This document shows positions 8,934 through 16,034 of a stretch of 19,499 bases of DNA, in pieces. The notes under the pieces were generated by a model, which was given only the letters and a program-made list of their open reading frames with translations, ran no database searches and was not told the origin of the DNA. Origin of the DNA: JAUVKT01 sp964634565 (GTDB lineage Bacteria; Bacteroidota; Bacteroidia; Bacteroidales; VadinHA17). Position numbers and translations under genes: made by a program. Where the stretch lies: contig CAZWLP010000049.1 in assembly GCA_964634565.1 (NCBI GenBank), positions 1 through 19,499 on the forward strand, given 5' to 3'. Within the stretch, counting starts at the first letter, position 1; each line of letters opens with the position of its first letter.

Positions 8934-9248
8934 ATGATAACCAGCACGTCAGACTTTATTCCAGGGAAAGAGATCTCAGAAATACTTGGAATATCCAGAG
9001 GATCTACAGTGAGAGCAAGAAATATCGGGAGAGATTTCTTCGCCGGCCTGAAAAATATTGTAGGTGGAGAAATTCACGAATATACCAAGCTACAGGCAGA
9101 GGCAAGGGAGCAGGCTCTCGAAAGAATGATAGCCGATGCCGAACTTCTTGGAGCCGATGCAATTATTAATATAAGAATGCATACTTCAATGATAATGCAG
9201 GGGGCTTCGGAAATACTGGTATACGGAACAGCGGTTAAACTTAAGTAG
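8934..9248 (+). CDS. YbjQ/UPF0145 family protein
   Basis: This 104-residue protein fits the YbjQ (UPF0145, 'heavy-metal-binding') family at its usual full length. Family signatures are TVRARNIGRDF, GLKNIVGGEIHEYTKL, EAREQALERM and LGADAIINIR, with GASEILVYGTAV at the end. Known members form pentamers and have no agreed function; the metal-binding name is largely a label. There is no signal peptide. It starts 47 bases after the acetyltransferase stop and is followed 13 bases later by a tiny membrane-protein gene, so the pair may form a unit. Confidence 0.9.
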   Translation: MITSTSDFIPGKEISEILGISRGSTVRARNIGRDFFAGLKNIVGGEIHEYTKLQAEAREQALERMIADAELLGADAIINIRMHTSMIMQGASEILVYGTAVKLK

Positions 9249-9261
9249 CACCTTAGCCCCT

Positions 9262-9396
9262 ATGAAAGCCTTTGGAGGTATTATAATTCTTCTCTATATA
9301 CTGGGTGTCGCAGCAGTTATTCTTATTCTGCTATATCTTATTGTAAAACGGGTAGAAGAAAAGGATAGAGAAACCTTCGAAAAAAGAAAAAACTAA
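9262..9396 (+). CDS. Small single-pass membrane protein, 44 residues
   Basis: A short open frame begins with ATG 13 bases after the YbjQ stop and encodes 44 residues. It has MKAFGG, a hydrophobic segment (about residues 6-28, rich in I, L, V and Y), then a strongly charged tail, VKRVEEKDRETFEKRKN. The hydrophobic stretch with a basic/acidic tail is what a genuine small inner-membrane protein looks like, and its spacing to the upstream gene suggests co-transcription. I do not recognise a family. A chance frame cannot be ruled out at this length, but the composition and position argue against it. Confidence 0.6.
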   Translation: MKAFGGIIILLYILGVAAVILILLYLIVKRVEEKDRETFEKRKN

Positions 9397-9505
9397 TTGT
9401 CGGTAATTAAAGTAAGTTCTTCCTGAGTCAATGCCCCCGCAAATATGCGTACCAGGTCTTTTCTGCAGGAATATAATAATATCCTGAGATCAGGGTCTTC
9501 AATTA

Positions 9506-9543
9506 CTGTACATCCCTAAAAATAATATTTTAAGGATGTACAG
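9506..9543. terminator. Inverted repeat between convergent genes, possible bidirectional terminator
   Basis: CTGTACATCC (9506-9515) and GGATGTACAG (9534-9543) form a perfect 10-bp stem, with TAAAA/TTTTA extending it after one mismatch. It lies between the + strand small-protein gene (ends 9396) and the - strand peptidase (ends 9567). There is no U-tract on either side, so termination is plausible from position but unproven. Confidence 0.4.
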
Positions 9544-9566
9544 ATTGAAGCTTTGTTTCTTATATT

Positions 9567-11666
9567 CTACAAGAGTCCCAGATTTCTAAGATAGGGATCA
9601 ATTTTTGGTTCTCTGCCACGAAACGATATATACATCTCCAGTGCATCCTTTGTTCCGTTTTTAGCAAGTATATTCTCTCTGAACGACTTCGCTGTCTCCT
9701 GGTCAAATATGCCACGTTCAGTATAGGCGTCAAAAGCATCATTATCCAGAATCCCGGCCCAGCTGTAACTGTAATAACCCGAATCATAGCCTCCTACAAT
9801 ATGCAGAAAATACGTACTACGATATCTTGATTCAATCTCCGGGATCTTTCCAATCCTTTTAAAAACATCTTCCTCAAACTGAGCAACATCAATATCAGTT
9901 CCTGCAGTAATAGTTGAATATGCCATATCAAGATAGCAGGCAGCCATATATTCAACTGTGTTAAATCCCTGGTTAAAATAACTGCTATTCTTTATCTTCT
10001 CAATCAGCTCATCAGGAATAGGCTCTCCTGATTCATAATGATGAGCATACATCTTCAGAACTTCAGGCTCTGTAACCCAGTGCTCCATTATCTGACTCGG
10101 GAGTTCCACAAAATCCCATGCAATATATGATGTATTATATGTCTCCTCTGAAAATAAGTTATCGAGTGCATGACCGAACTCATGGAACAGAGTTGAAACC
10201 TCATCAAGCGACAGTAATGAAGGCAGGTCTTTGGTTGGCGAAGTAAAATTCATAACCATGGTTGTTACCGGAGTAATCTCCTTACCGTCTAATACTTTAT
10301 GACTTCTGTAACTACCACACCATGCTCCCTGTTTCTTACTGGCTCTCGGGTAAAAATCCAGGTAGAGTACACCGGTATGACTCCCGTCTGATTCTTTCAC
10401 TTCATAAGCAACAGCATCAGGATGAGGCAGGGGAATGTCTTTAATTTCAGTAAATGTTATACCATATAATTTATTGGCTACGGTAAAGGCACCATTCATT
10501 ACATTATTAAGCTCAAAATAAGGTCTGAGCTCTGAATCATCAAGATCATACTTTTCCTTTCTGAGCTTCTCAGCATAATACCACCAATCACTTGAAGCAA
10601 GCTTAAAATTACCACCTTCCCTGTCGATAATCTCCTGCATCTGGTCTCTTTCACTCTTTGCAACAGGAAGGGCTTTTTCCCATACCCGGTCTATAAATTC
10701 ATAAACATTAGCAGGTTCTTTAGCCATCCTTGGCTCGAGCACCAGATGAGAGTGAGTCTTATAACCCAGCAGCTCTGCTTTCTCAGCTCTTAGCTCAAAT
10801 AATTTTGCGAGCAACTCCTTATTATCAAAATCGTTATCGTTATTTGCCCTGTTAAGATAAGCACTATATAACTTTGCCCTTAGTTCCCTGTTTTCAGAAT
10901 ACTGCAAAAATGGTATCATACTTGGCTTTTGAGTAGTAAAAACAAACTCACCTTCAAGTCCACTTTCTTTGGCCGTTGCAGCCGCCTGATCGATAACAGA
11001 TTCGGGTAATCCAGCCAGATCTTCTTCCTTACTGATCTCAAGCTTATAATTATTGGTTTCAGCAAGTACATTATTACTTAATTTAACCCTTATAACGGAA
11101 ATCTCCTGGTTTAACTCCTTTAGTTTTGTCTTATCCTCATCAGACAAGCCGGCACCATTTCTTACAAGACCCATATACTGATTCTCAAGTAAAAACATCT
11201 GCTCATCAGTAAGATTAAAACTCTCCCTGTTATCATACACAGCCTTTAGCTTCTCATATAACCTGGGATCAAGGCTTATCTCATCGCCGTGGGCAGCCAG
11301 CTTTGGAGATATCTCCATCTGTATGGCCTGCAGCTCCGGAGAGGTATTGGCACTTGCTAACCCGAAAAACACTGAACTTACTTTACCAAGTAATTCACCA
11401 GACCTGTCAAGAGCCTCAAAAACATTTTCAAAGGTAGGTTCTTCGGTACTTGAAAGAATTGCCTCAACATTATTTTTACTTTCCTCCATTCCTTTTTCAA
11501 AAGCAGGGAGAAAATGTTCAGCCTTTATAAGATCAAAAGGAGGAACACCAAAAGGTGTATCATATTCGGAAAAGAAAGGGTTCTGACCCTCTTTTGCTTT
11601 TTCAGAATCTGCACAGGAACTCATAAAAAGTAATCCAATTAAAATTAATGATAAATAGTTTTTCAC
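9567..11666 (-). CDS. M3-family metallopeptidase lipoprotein (Dcp/oligopeptidase A type)
   Basis: This 699-residue zinc peptidase is about the length of Dcp and oligopeptidase A. The catalytic motif is TLFHEFGHALDNL (H495, E496, H499), with the third zinc ligand most likely E521 in DFVELPSQ. The C-terminal third (SYSWAGILDNDAFDAY) is also typical of M3. The N-terminus, ending LLFMSSC, is a lipoprotein signal with the lipid-bearing cysteine at about residue 18, so the mature enzyme should sit on a membrane face in the periplasm or outside, unlike cytoplasmic E. coli Dcp. Likely job: trimming short peptides for nutrition or turnover. The start is GTG, with no better in-frame ATG. Upstream lies a near -7 box, TATATTTTG on the - strand (about 11711-11719), one base longer than consensus. 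Dipeptidase versus oligopeptidase activity cannot be decided. Confidence 0.92.
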   Translation of the reverse strand: MKNYLSLILIGLLFMSSCADSEKAKEGQNPFFSEYDTPFGVPPFDLIKAEHFLPAFEKGMEESKNNVEAILSSTEEPTFENVFEALDRSGELLGKVSSVFFGLASANTSPELQAIQMEISPKLAAHGDEISLDPRLYEKLKAVYDNRESFNLTDEQMFLLENQYMGLVRNGAGLSDEDKTKLKELNQEISVIRVKLSNNVLAETNNYKLEISKEEDLAGLPESVIDQAAATAKESGLEGEFVFTTQKPSMIPFLQYSENRELRAKLYSAYLNRANNDNDFDNKELLAKLFELRAEKAELLGYKTHSHLVLEPRMAKEPANVYEFIDRVWEKALPVAKSERDQMQEIIDREGGNFKLASSDWWYYAEKLRKEKYDLDDSELRPYFELNNVMNGAFTVANKLYGITFTEIKDIPLPHPDAVAYEVKESDGSHTGVLYLDFYPRASKKQGAWCGSYRSHKVLDGKEITPVTTMVMNFTSPTKDLPSLLSLDEVSTLFHEFGHALDNLFSEETYNTSYIAWDFVELPSQIMEHWVTEPEVLKMYAHHYESGEPIPDELIEKIKNSSYFNQGFNTVEYMAACYLDMAYSTITAGTDIDVAQFEEDVFKRIGKIPEIESRYRSTYFLHIVGGYDSGYYSYSWAGILDNDAFDAYTERGIFDQETAKSFRENILAKNGTKDALEMYISFRGREPKIDPYLRNLGLL

Positions 11667-11769
11667 TTCTCTGATATTTTTAGTTAATATTCAATACTTC
11701 AATATTTTAGCAAAATATAAAATATTATTGAAAATTTATATGATTATTAACAATGCTTAACATAAAATA

Positions 11770-11892
11770 GGCCTGGGGCGTATAGGGCGCAGGGTAAGCT
11801 AAGTCTGAAGGCAGACCAGGTGATTACCCGCTTCTCCCACCATAGCCTTCGGCGAAGGTGCGCCGCTCGTGATCCCTGAAGGGGGTAGCTTC
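11770..11892 (-). pseudogene. GC-rich, hairpin-dense remnant, possibly a GIY-YIG gene tail
   Basis: This stretch is clearly more GC-rich than its AT-rich flanks and has no intact gene. It holds small hairpins: GTCTG-AAGG-CAGAC at 11803-11816, CCTTC-GGC-GAAGG near 11845-11857, and CTGAAG/CTTCAG at 11876-11894. On the - strand one frame reads RRTFAEGYGGRSG then a stop. That resembles tails I associate with small GIY-YIG endonuclease genes next to tRNA genes in Bacteroidota. No GIY or YIG motif survives, so at most a decayed 3' fragment is present. Confidence 0.25.
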
Positions 11893-12024
11893 AGAGCAAT
11901 TGAAAAAAGACTCTATGAGCCTTATCTTTTTATACCTACACCCTTTTCGTTAAAGCAAGCTTTACTCAAGGATGTAGGTATAAAAAGAAATCCCGCCTCG
12001 GCAGGATTTCTTTTCAATTGCTCT
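11893..12024 (-). repeat. Nested inverted repeats forming a possible three-way junction downstream of tRNA-Ser
   Basis: An outer 14-bp repeat pairs AGAGCAATTGAAAA (11893-11906) with its complement at 12011-12024. It encloses two hairpins: a long one with a perfect 15-bp stem (CTTTTTATACCTACA at 11926-11940 with 11973-11987, plus four more pairs inside a mismatch), and the terminator hairpin at 11988-12009. The outer right arm reaches the tRNA CCA end. The structure could act in tRNA 3' processing or be a small repeat element; neither is shown by sequence alone. Confidence 0.55.
11988..12009 (-). terminator. Intrinsic terminator of tRNA-Ser
   Basis: On the - strand AAATCCTGC and GCGGGATTT pair (nine pairs including one U-G) around the loop CGAG, followed by CTTTTTAT. 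It begins 14 bases beyond the tRNA CCA end, which is the expected place and form for a Rho-independent terminator. The + strand also shows a T-rich run after it, so it may act both ways. Confidence 0.7.
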
Positions 12025-12115
12025 GGCGGAGAGGAAGGGATTCGAACCCCCGGTCCCGATTCCTCGGGACAACGGTTTTCGAGACCGCCCCGTTCGACCA
12101 CTCCGGCACCTCTCC
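12024..12115 (-). tRNA. tRNA-Ser(CGA)
   Basis: The - strand folds as a 92-base class II tRNA with encoded CCA. The acceptor arms are GGAGAGG (5' end, 12109-12115) and CCTCTCC (12028-12034), followed by discriminator G and CCA. The anticodon loop CTCGAAA puts the anticodon CGA at 12079-12081. The long variable arm is a TCCCGAGGAATCGGGA-type hairpin, and the T-arm contains GGTTCGAATCC. It reads the serine codon UCG. The A-box-like GTGGTCGAACGG region of the D-arm is normal. It is transcribed away from the DUF5916 gene. Confidence 0.97.
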
Positions 12116-12125
12116 AAAGGAGGTA

Positions 12126-12133
12126 CAAACTTA
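12126..12133 (-). promoter_or_regulatory. -7 promoter element of tRNA-Ser
   Basis: On the - strand TAAGTTTG matches TAnnTTTG exactly. It sits 10 bases before the tRNA 5' end, which puts transcription start a few bases ahead of the mature tRNA. No clear -33 TTTG is seen at the right distance. Confidence 0.55.
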
Positions 12134-12243
12134 TTAAAATTTTCCTTACCGTAGAACTATTAAAAAAAGTTAAAACAACAATTTCAATAAAGCATAATAC
12201 TATATTCGCATCATTGTAAAATTCTGACATATATTTAAACAGA

Positions 12244-14439
12244 TTGAAGAACCCTCCGGCCATACTAATTATAAGTTTTCTTCTATCCTCATTAAATATA
12301 TTTGCCGAAGATCCTGTTATTGCAACCAGACTAACAGAAGAAATAACATTCGACGGCATCCCCGACGAAATTGCCTGGGAAGGAGTATCCCCCCTGAATA
12401 CATATATGTACCAACCTGACGCCGGGGGATCGCCCACAGAAAAGACTGAGATACTAATTGCATATTCCGACGATTATTTATGGGTGGGAGGCAGATTTTA
12501 CGATGCCACCCCCGATAAAATAAAAGCCAACACAAAGAAAAGAGACGATTTTGGAGATCAATATGATTTCTTCGGCATAATGATAGATGGTTTAAACAGC
12601 AAGGAAACAGGCTTTATATTTAGCACAACCCCACAGGCTACACGACTTGACCTTGTTATCTTTAACGATGGAAAAGACCAGATGCCTTTTAATTCCAGCT
12701 GGAATACTTACTGGGATGTTAAAACAGCAATAACAGATCAGGGATGGTTTATGGAAATGAGAATTCCTTTTTCAAGTCTCCGCTTTAAGGAAATAAATGA
12801 TATTACTACCATGGGTATAACGGCCTATAGGTGGATCCCGCATAAGAATGAGATGATTACCTTCCCACGAATAGACCCCAGGTATGGGCAGTGGGCAAAG
12901 CAAAGACCATCTCTTGGCAACGATATTATTTTTAAAGGAATAAATCAAAAGAACCCTATTTATATAACTCCCTATATAATTGGTGGACAAAATAATATAT
13001 GGGACATAAATGCGGAAGAAACAAACTACCCCCGTGTAAAGGAGAATACCCTTGAGCCCGGGCTGGATATTAAATACAGTCTTAACAGTAACCTAACCCT
13101 GGATATAACTCTTAACACTGATTTCGCACAGGTTGAGAACGATGATCAGAAGGTTAACATGAGCAGGTTCTCACTGTTTCAACCAGAAAAAAGACAGTTC
13201 TTTCAGGAAAGGTCAGATATTTTTAACTACAACCTCGGCCGGGATTCATATGCATTTTACAGCAGATCAATCGGTCTGAATGAAGATGAAAAGGTCAGAA
13301 TTTACGGAGGTGCCAGACTAACAGGTAAGCTTGGAAACTGGGATATTGGTATAATCGATATGCAAACAGCAAGTTCATCTCTTCTGCCCTCAGAAAACTT
13401 CGGAGTATTAAGGGCTAAAAGATCAGTATTTAACCCATATTCCTATGCCGGAGCGATAATTACATCCAGAATTGGCGCCGATGGATCATATAATATGCTC
13501 TATGGACTTGACACCTACATCAAGGTATTTGGAGATGACTACCTGGATATCAAATATTCCCAGGTCTACGATTCAGATTATTCCTCGTCTGAAATAAAGG
13601 ATAACAGCTTTATCAGAATTAACTGGGAACGAAGAACGGATGAAGGCTTCAGCTATATGGCCTCATTCAACTGGGCTGGCAAAGATTTTCAACCAGAAAT
13701 GGGATTTTTGAGGAGAGAAGACTACTATGTATTTGGAGGAAGATTACGATATGGATGGATACCCGGAAGTGAATCAATACTCTTCAACCACCAGGTCTTT
13801 TTTAAAAATGTAACCTATTTTTCAACAACAGGCAATATCGAAACAGGCATGTACGGTCCTGGATATACTTTTACCACAAAAAATAAAATATCAGGACAAA
13901 TTGAGTTGGAATATACGATTGAAAACCTGAACGAAGAATTTGAGCTAAGTGATGATCTTTCTATCCCTGTCGGTGAATATAGTTTCTTTAATCTGAAAGG
14001 TAAACTTGATTCTCCAAACTCCCTCTTATTTAATCTTAAATCAGAATTTGATATCGGGCAGTATTACGATGGCAACAGACTTTCTCTGAAGCTTATACCT
14101 GCATGGTCGGTTTCTCCCAGCATAAAAATAGAAGGACAGTACCAGCTGGATCAGGCCAGATTTAGTGACAGACCAGACTTTATCAATCATATTGCAAGAA
14201 TGAAACTTGTTTATATGATGAATACAAAAATATCTGCCAGCGCATTTATACAATATAACAGTTCAATAAATGCAACTTTAAGCAATTTCAGATTACGCTA
14301 TAATCCACGTGAAGGAAATGACCTCTATATTGTTTACAATGAAGGCAGGAATATAGACCTTGATAGAGAGATGCCTCATTTACCCAGGTATAGTGAAAGG
14401 TCCTTTCTGGTAAAATACACCTATACTTTTGCACTGTAG
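12244..14439 (+). CDS. CBM9-like / DUF5916 outer-membrane protein
   Basis: This 731-residue exported protein has a signal peptide (MKNPPAILIISFLL to NIFA, about 1-21). A CBM9-like beta-sandwich follows (about 25-220), with EITFDGIPDEIAWEG, AYSDDYLWVGGRFYD and FGDQYDFFGIMIDG. The DUF5916 region (about 235-731) contains DFAQVENDDQKVNMSRF and QPEKRQFFQER, then many alternating polar/aromatic strands, ending in VKYTYTFAL. The last part looks like outer-membrane beta-strands. Such two-part proteins are common in Bacteroidota; the substrate and activity are unknown. Some relatives are listed with hydrolases, but I see no catalytic motif. The start is TTG: no in-frame ATG lies between it and the upstream stop at 12217, and TTG gives a complete signal peptide. 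It faces the tRNA gene divergently and meets the acetyltransferase gene tail to tail. Confidence 0.85.
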   Translation: MKNPPAILIISFLLSSLNIFAEDPVIATRLTEEITFDGIPDEIAWEGVSPLNTYMYQPDAGGSPTEKTEILIAYSDDYLWVGGRFYDATPDKIKANTKKRDDFGDQYDFFGIMIDGLNSKETGFIFSTTPQATRLDLVIFNDGKDQMPFNSSWNTYWDVKTAITDQGWFMEMRIPFSSLRFKEINDITTMGITAYRWIPHKNEMITFPRIDPRYGQWAKQRPSLGNDIIFKGINQKNPIYITPYIIGGQNNIWDINAEETNYPRVKENTLEPGLDIKYSLNSNLTLDITLNTDFAQVENDDQKVNMSRFSLFQPEKRQFFQERSDIFNYNLGRDSYAFYSRSIGLNEDEKVRIYGGARLTGKLGNWDIGIIDMQTASSSLLPSENFGVLRAKRSVFNPYSYAGAIITSRIGADGSYNMLYGLDTYIKVFGDDYLDIKYSQVYDSDYSSSEIKDNSFIRINWERRTDEGFSYMASFNWAGKDFQPEMGFLRREDYYVFGGRLRYGWIPGSESILFNHQVFFKNVTYFSTTGNIETGMYGPGYTFTTKNKISGQIELEYTIENLNEEFELSDDLSIPVGEYSFFNLKGKLDSPNSLLFNLKSEFDIGQYYDGNRLSLKLIPAWSVSPSIKIEGQYQLDQARFSDRPDFINHIARMKLVYMMNTKISASAFIQYNSSINATLSNFRLRYNPREGNDLYIVYNEGRNIDLDREMPHLPRYSERSFLVKYTYTFAL

Positions 14440-14456
14440 CCGGAGAAACCTACAGT
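14433..14456. terminator. Hairpin terminator containing both convergent stop codons
   Basis: ACTGTAG (14433-14439) and CTACAGT (14450-14456) form a 7-bp stem around a 10-base loop, followed on the + strand by TTTT. The TAG in the left arm is the stop of the DUF5916 gene, and the complement of CTA in the right arm is the stop of the - strand acetyltransferase. The + strand form is a reasonable short intrinsic terminator; the - strand has no U-tract. Confidence 0.5.
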
Positions 14457-14941
14457 TTTAAGCCGTAAAAAAGATGGTCGTACCACTTACCGTCGTATTC
14501 GGCTATCCCGGGCAGCCTGCCCCATTCCGAAAATCCATATTTTCTGAGGATGCTGATACTTGCATTGTTATGCCCCATAAGAATTGCCACTACAAATTTA
14601 TAACCGAGCTCTGAGGCCAGTGATAATCCATATTCAAGTAGCCGACTGCCAATTCCTTTGCCCCGGTTGCCTTCTTCCACGAAATAACTAATTTCTACTG
14701 CAAATCTTAAAGCTTCTCGTCGTGGACGATAGGATGTAAGAGTCATATATCCAACAACCTGATCTTTCTCTACAGCTACATAGGCCGGGAACTTTCCGGG
14801 TATATGTGTTTCAAACCACTGCAGTCGCTCAGCTTTTGAATATGGAACCCTGTCTGCAGTTGCCATCTTCAGTTCAATTGCCTGGTTATATATCTTATCT
14901 ATACTATCCAGGTCGCCGGAGGCAGCAAGTCTTATTTCCAT
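14450..14941 (-). CDS. GNAT-family N-acetyltransferase (Pat/MnaT-like)
   Basis: This 163-residue cytoplasmic acetyltransferase resembles the phosphinothricin/methionine-sulfone acetyltransferase (Pat, MnaT/YncA) branch. Seen motifs are IRLAASGDLDSIDKIYN at the start, the WFETHIP segment near residue 48, VGYMTLTSYRPRREALRFAVE, the acetyl-CoA loop GNRGKGIGSRLLEY (about 91-104), and NNASISILRKYGFSEWGRLPG followed by the late GKWYDHLFYGL. Related enzymes acetylate L-amino acids or amino-acid analogues, giving tolerance to toxic analogues; the exact substrate is not readable. The gene converges on the DUF5916 gene with 10 bases between stops. No strong promoter was found; TATATTTA on the - strand just before the ATG differs from the -7 consensus at one base. 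Confidence 0.88.
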   Translation of the reverse strand: MEIRLAASGDLDSIDKIYNQAIELKMATADRVPYSKAERLQWFETHIPGKFPAYVAVEKDQVVGYMTLTSYRPRREALRFAVEISYFVEEGNRGKGIGSRLLEYGLSLASELGYKFVVAILMGHNNASISILRKYGFSEWGRLPGIAEYDGKWYDHLFYGLKL

Positions 14942-15049
14942 GATCGGTTAAATATATGCAATTTATAAAATGCTATTTATATAAATGCCTTCTGATATAT
15001 TAATAATTTAAGAACGGGTAATTAAACAGACAATGAGTAAAATTCAGGA

Positions 15050-15079
15050 CTTGGATAGAGCCAATAATTACTATATTTG
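15050..15079 (+). promoter_or_regulatory. Promoter of the membrane protein / flavoprotein operon
   Basis: CTTG (15050-15053, one mismatch to TTTG) and TATATTTG (15072-15079, exact TAnnTTTG) are separated by 18 bases, as expected for the Bacteroidota housekeeping sigma factor. Start of transcription would be about 15085, some 20 bases before the ATG at 15105. Confidence 0.6.
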
Positions 15080-15104
15080 AAGCTGCAAATATAAATATTA
15101 AGAT

Positions 15105-16031
15105 ATGAAATTTAATAAGCACCCTCTTGCCGGGAAAAATGATATTGATTCAGCATTCAGTTCGGGTTGGGCATTTTATAAACGTTGGTTCCTGCCCATG
15201 TACTCCATAGCATTTATTATGGCCCTAATAGTATCTGTAATTACAAAAAATATTGATCTTTCCGTATTACAGAATACTACCGATATTAGTGAGATAATGG
15301 GATCCCTGAAGTCAATGATGGGAATCTATGCTATAACAGTTTTTGTATCCCTCTTCTTTAATACCCTGATACAGTATTTTGTAGTTTTCAGACCCATGTC
15401 TGACGATTTTAATCTGGCAGATGCAATGGTAAATGTCTTGGTAAAATATTATCTGCCTCTTCTTATTATTTATGTTATACTGAGCCTGTTTGCCATTATC
15501 CCAATACTGTTTGGGGCCTTACTTCTTTTTGTGGGTATATTTTTCGCTCTCCCCTACGTCCTTCTATTCTTTGCAATGGCAGCACCACTTATGATGATTG
15601 AAGGTACCCGAATTGACACATCTTTATCCAGGCTCTTTAAGCTTGTCCATAATAAGTTCTGGCCAAATATGGGATGGATGTCGGTATACCTGGTCCTTAT
15701 TATCTTCTTTTCATTTATTGTCGGCTCACTTACTATGCTCCCTTTTACCGGAAGTCTACTAAGGTCTTTTAGTGATCCTGATGCAGCAATAAAGGTTCTC
15801 GAGATAGCAGGTAATCCGGCATATATTATTCTGAATTCACTGGCTACTGCCCTTACTGCTCCAGTATTGCCTATATTCGGACTAATACTGTATTTCAATA
15901 ACAGTAAGGCAGGTTCAGAATCTAATACAGATGAGGACAAAGAAAAAAGTTTAAAAACAAAAAACACTGGAAATCATAATGATGATAAGGGTTTCACTCC
16001 TACGGTTGATGACCTTGCACCTAAAAAATAA
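15105..16031 (+). CDS. Polytopic membrane protein of unknown function
   Basis: This 308-residue protein has about six hydrophobic segments: near residues 33-53, 72-92, 113-133, 135-165 (long, perhaps two), 190-215 and 240-265. It lacks a cleavable signal peptide. A short N-terminus with HPLAGKNDIDSAFSSGW precedes the first segment, and a charged tail of about 45 residues, rich in K, D, E, N and T and ending PTVDDLAPKK, follows the last. I cannot assign a family. The layout resembles small glycerophosphodiester-phosphodiesterase-type or DUF4013-type membrane domains, but no catalytic residues stand out. It has its own promoter, and the flavoprotein gene begins three bases after its stop, so the two are co-transcribed. 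A role in moving or anchoring something for the flavoprotein would be pure guesswork. Confidence 0.8.
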   Translation: MKFNKHPLAGKNDIDSAFSSGWAFYKRWFLPMYSIAFIMALIVSVITKNIDLSVLQNTTDISEIMGSLKSMMGIYAITVFVSLFFNTLIQYFVVFRPMSDDFNLADAMVNVLVKYYLPLLIIYVILSLFAIIPILFGALLLFVGIFFALPYVLLFFAMAAPLMMIEGTRIDTSLSRLFKLVHNKFWPNMGWMSVYLVLIIFFSFIVGSLTMLPFTGSLLRSFSDPDAAIKVLEIAGNPAYIILNSLATALTAPVLPIFGLILYFNNSKAGSESNTDEDKEKSLKTKNTGNHNDDKGFTPTVDDLAPKK

Positions 16032-16034
16032 GCT

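Noticed and set aside
11869..12219. A + strand frame of 116 codons spanning the tRNA-Ser region
   Set aside because: Its middle reads EEGIRTPGPDSSGQRFSRPP, the familiar false translation of the antisense strand of a tRNA-Ser gene. The rest covers the inverted repeats.
11922..12437. A - strand frame of 171 codons over the same tRNA and the start of the DUF5916 gene
   Set aside because: It reads through the tRNA sequence itself and antisense to a gene with a clear signal peptide and CBM9 domain; no protein-like pattern of its own.
15033..15080. A 15-codon frame starting ATGAGTAAAATTCAG before the membrane-protein gene
   Set aside because: It overlaps the -33 and -7 promoter elements, is very short, and has no feature of a protein or a conserved leader peptide.
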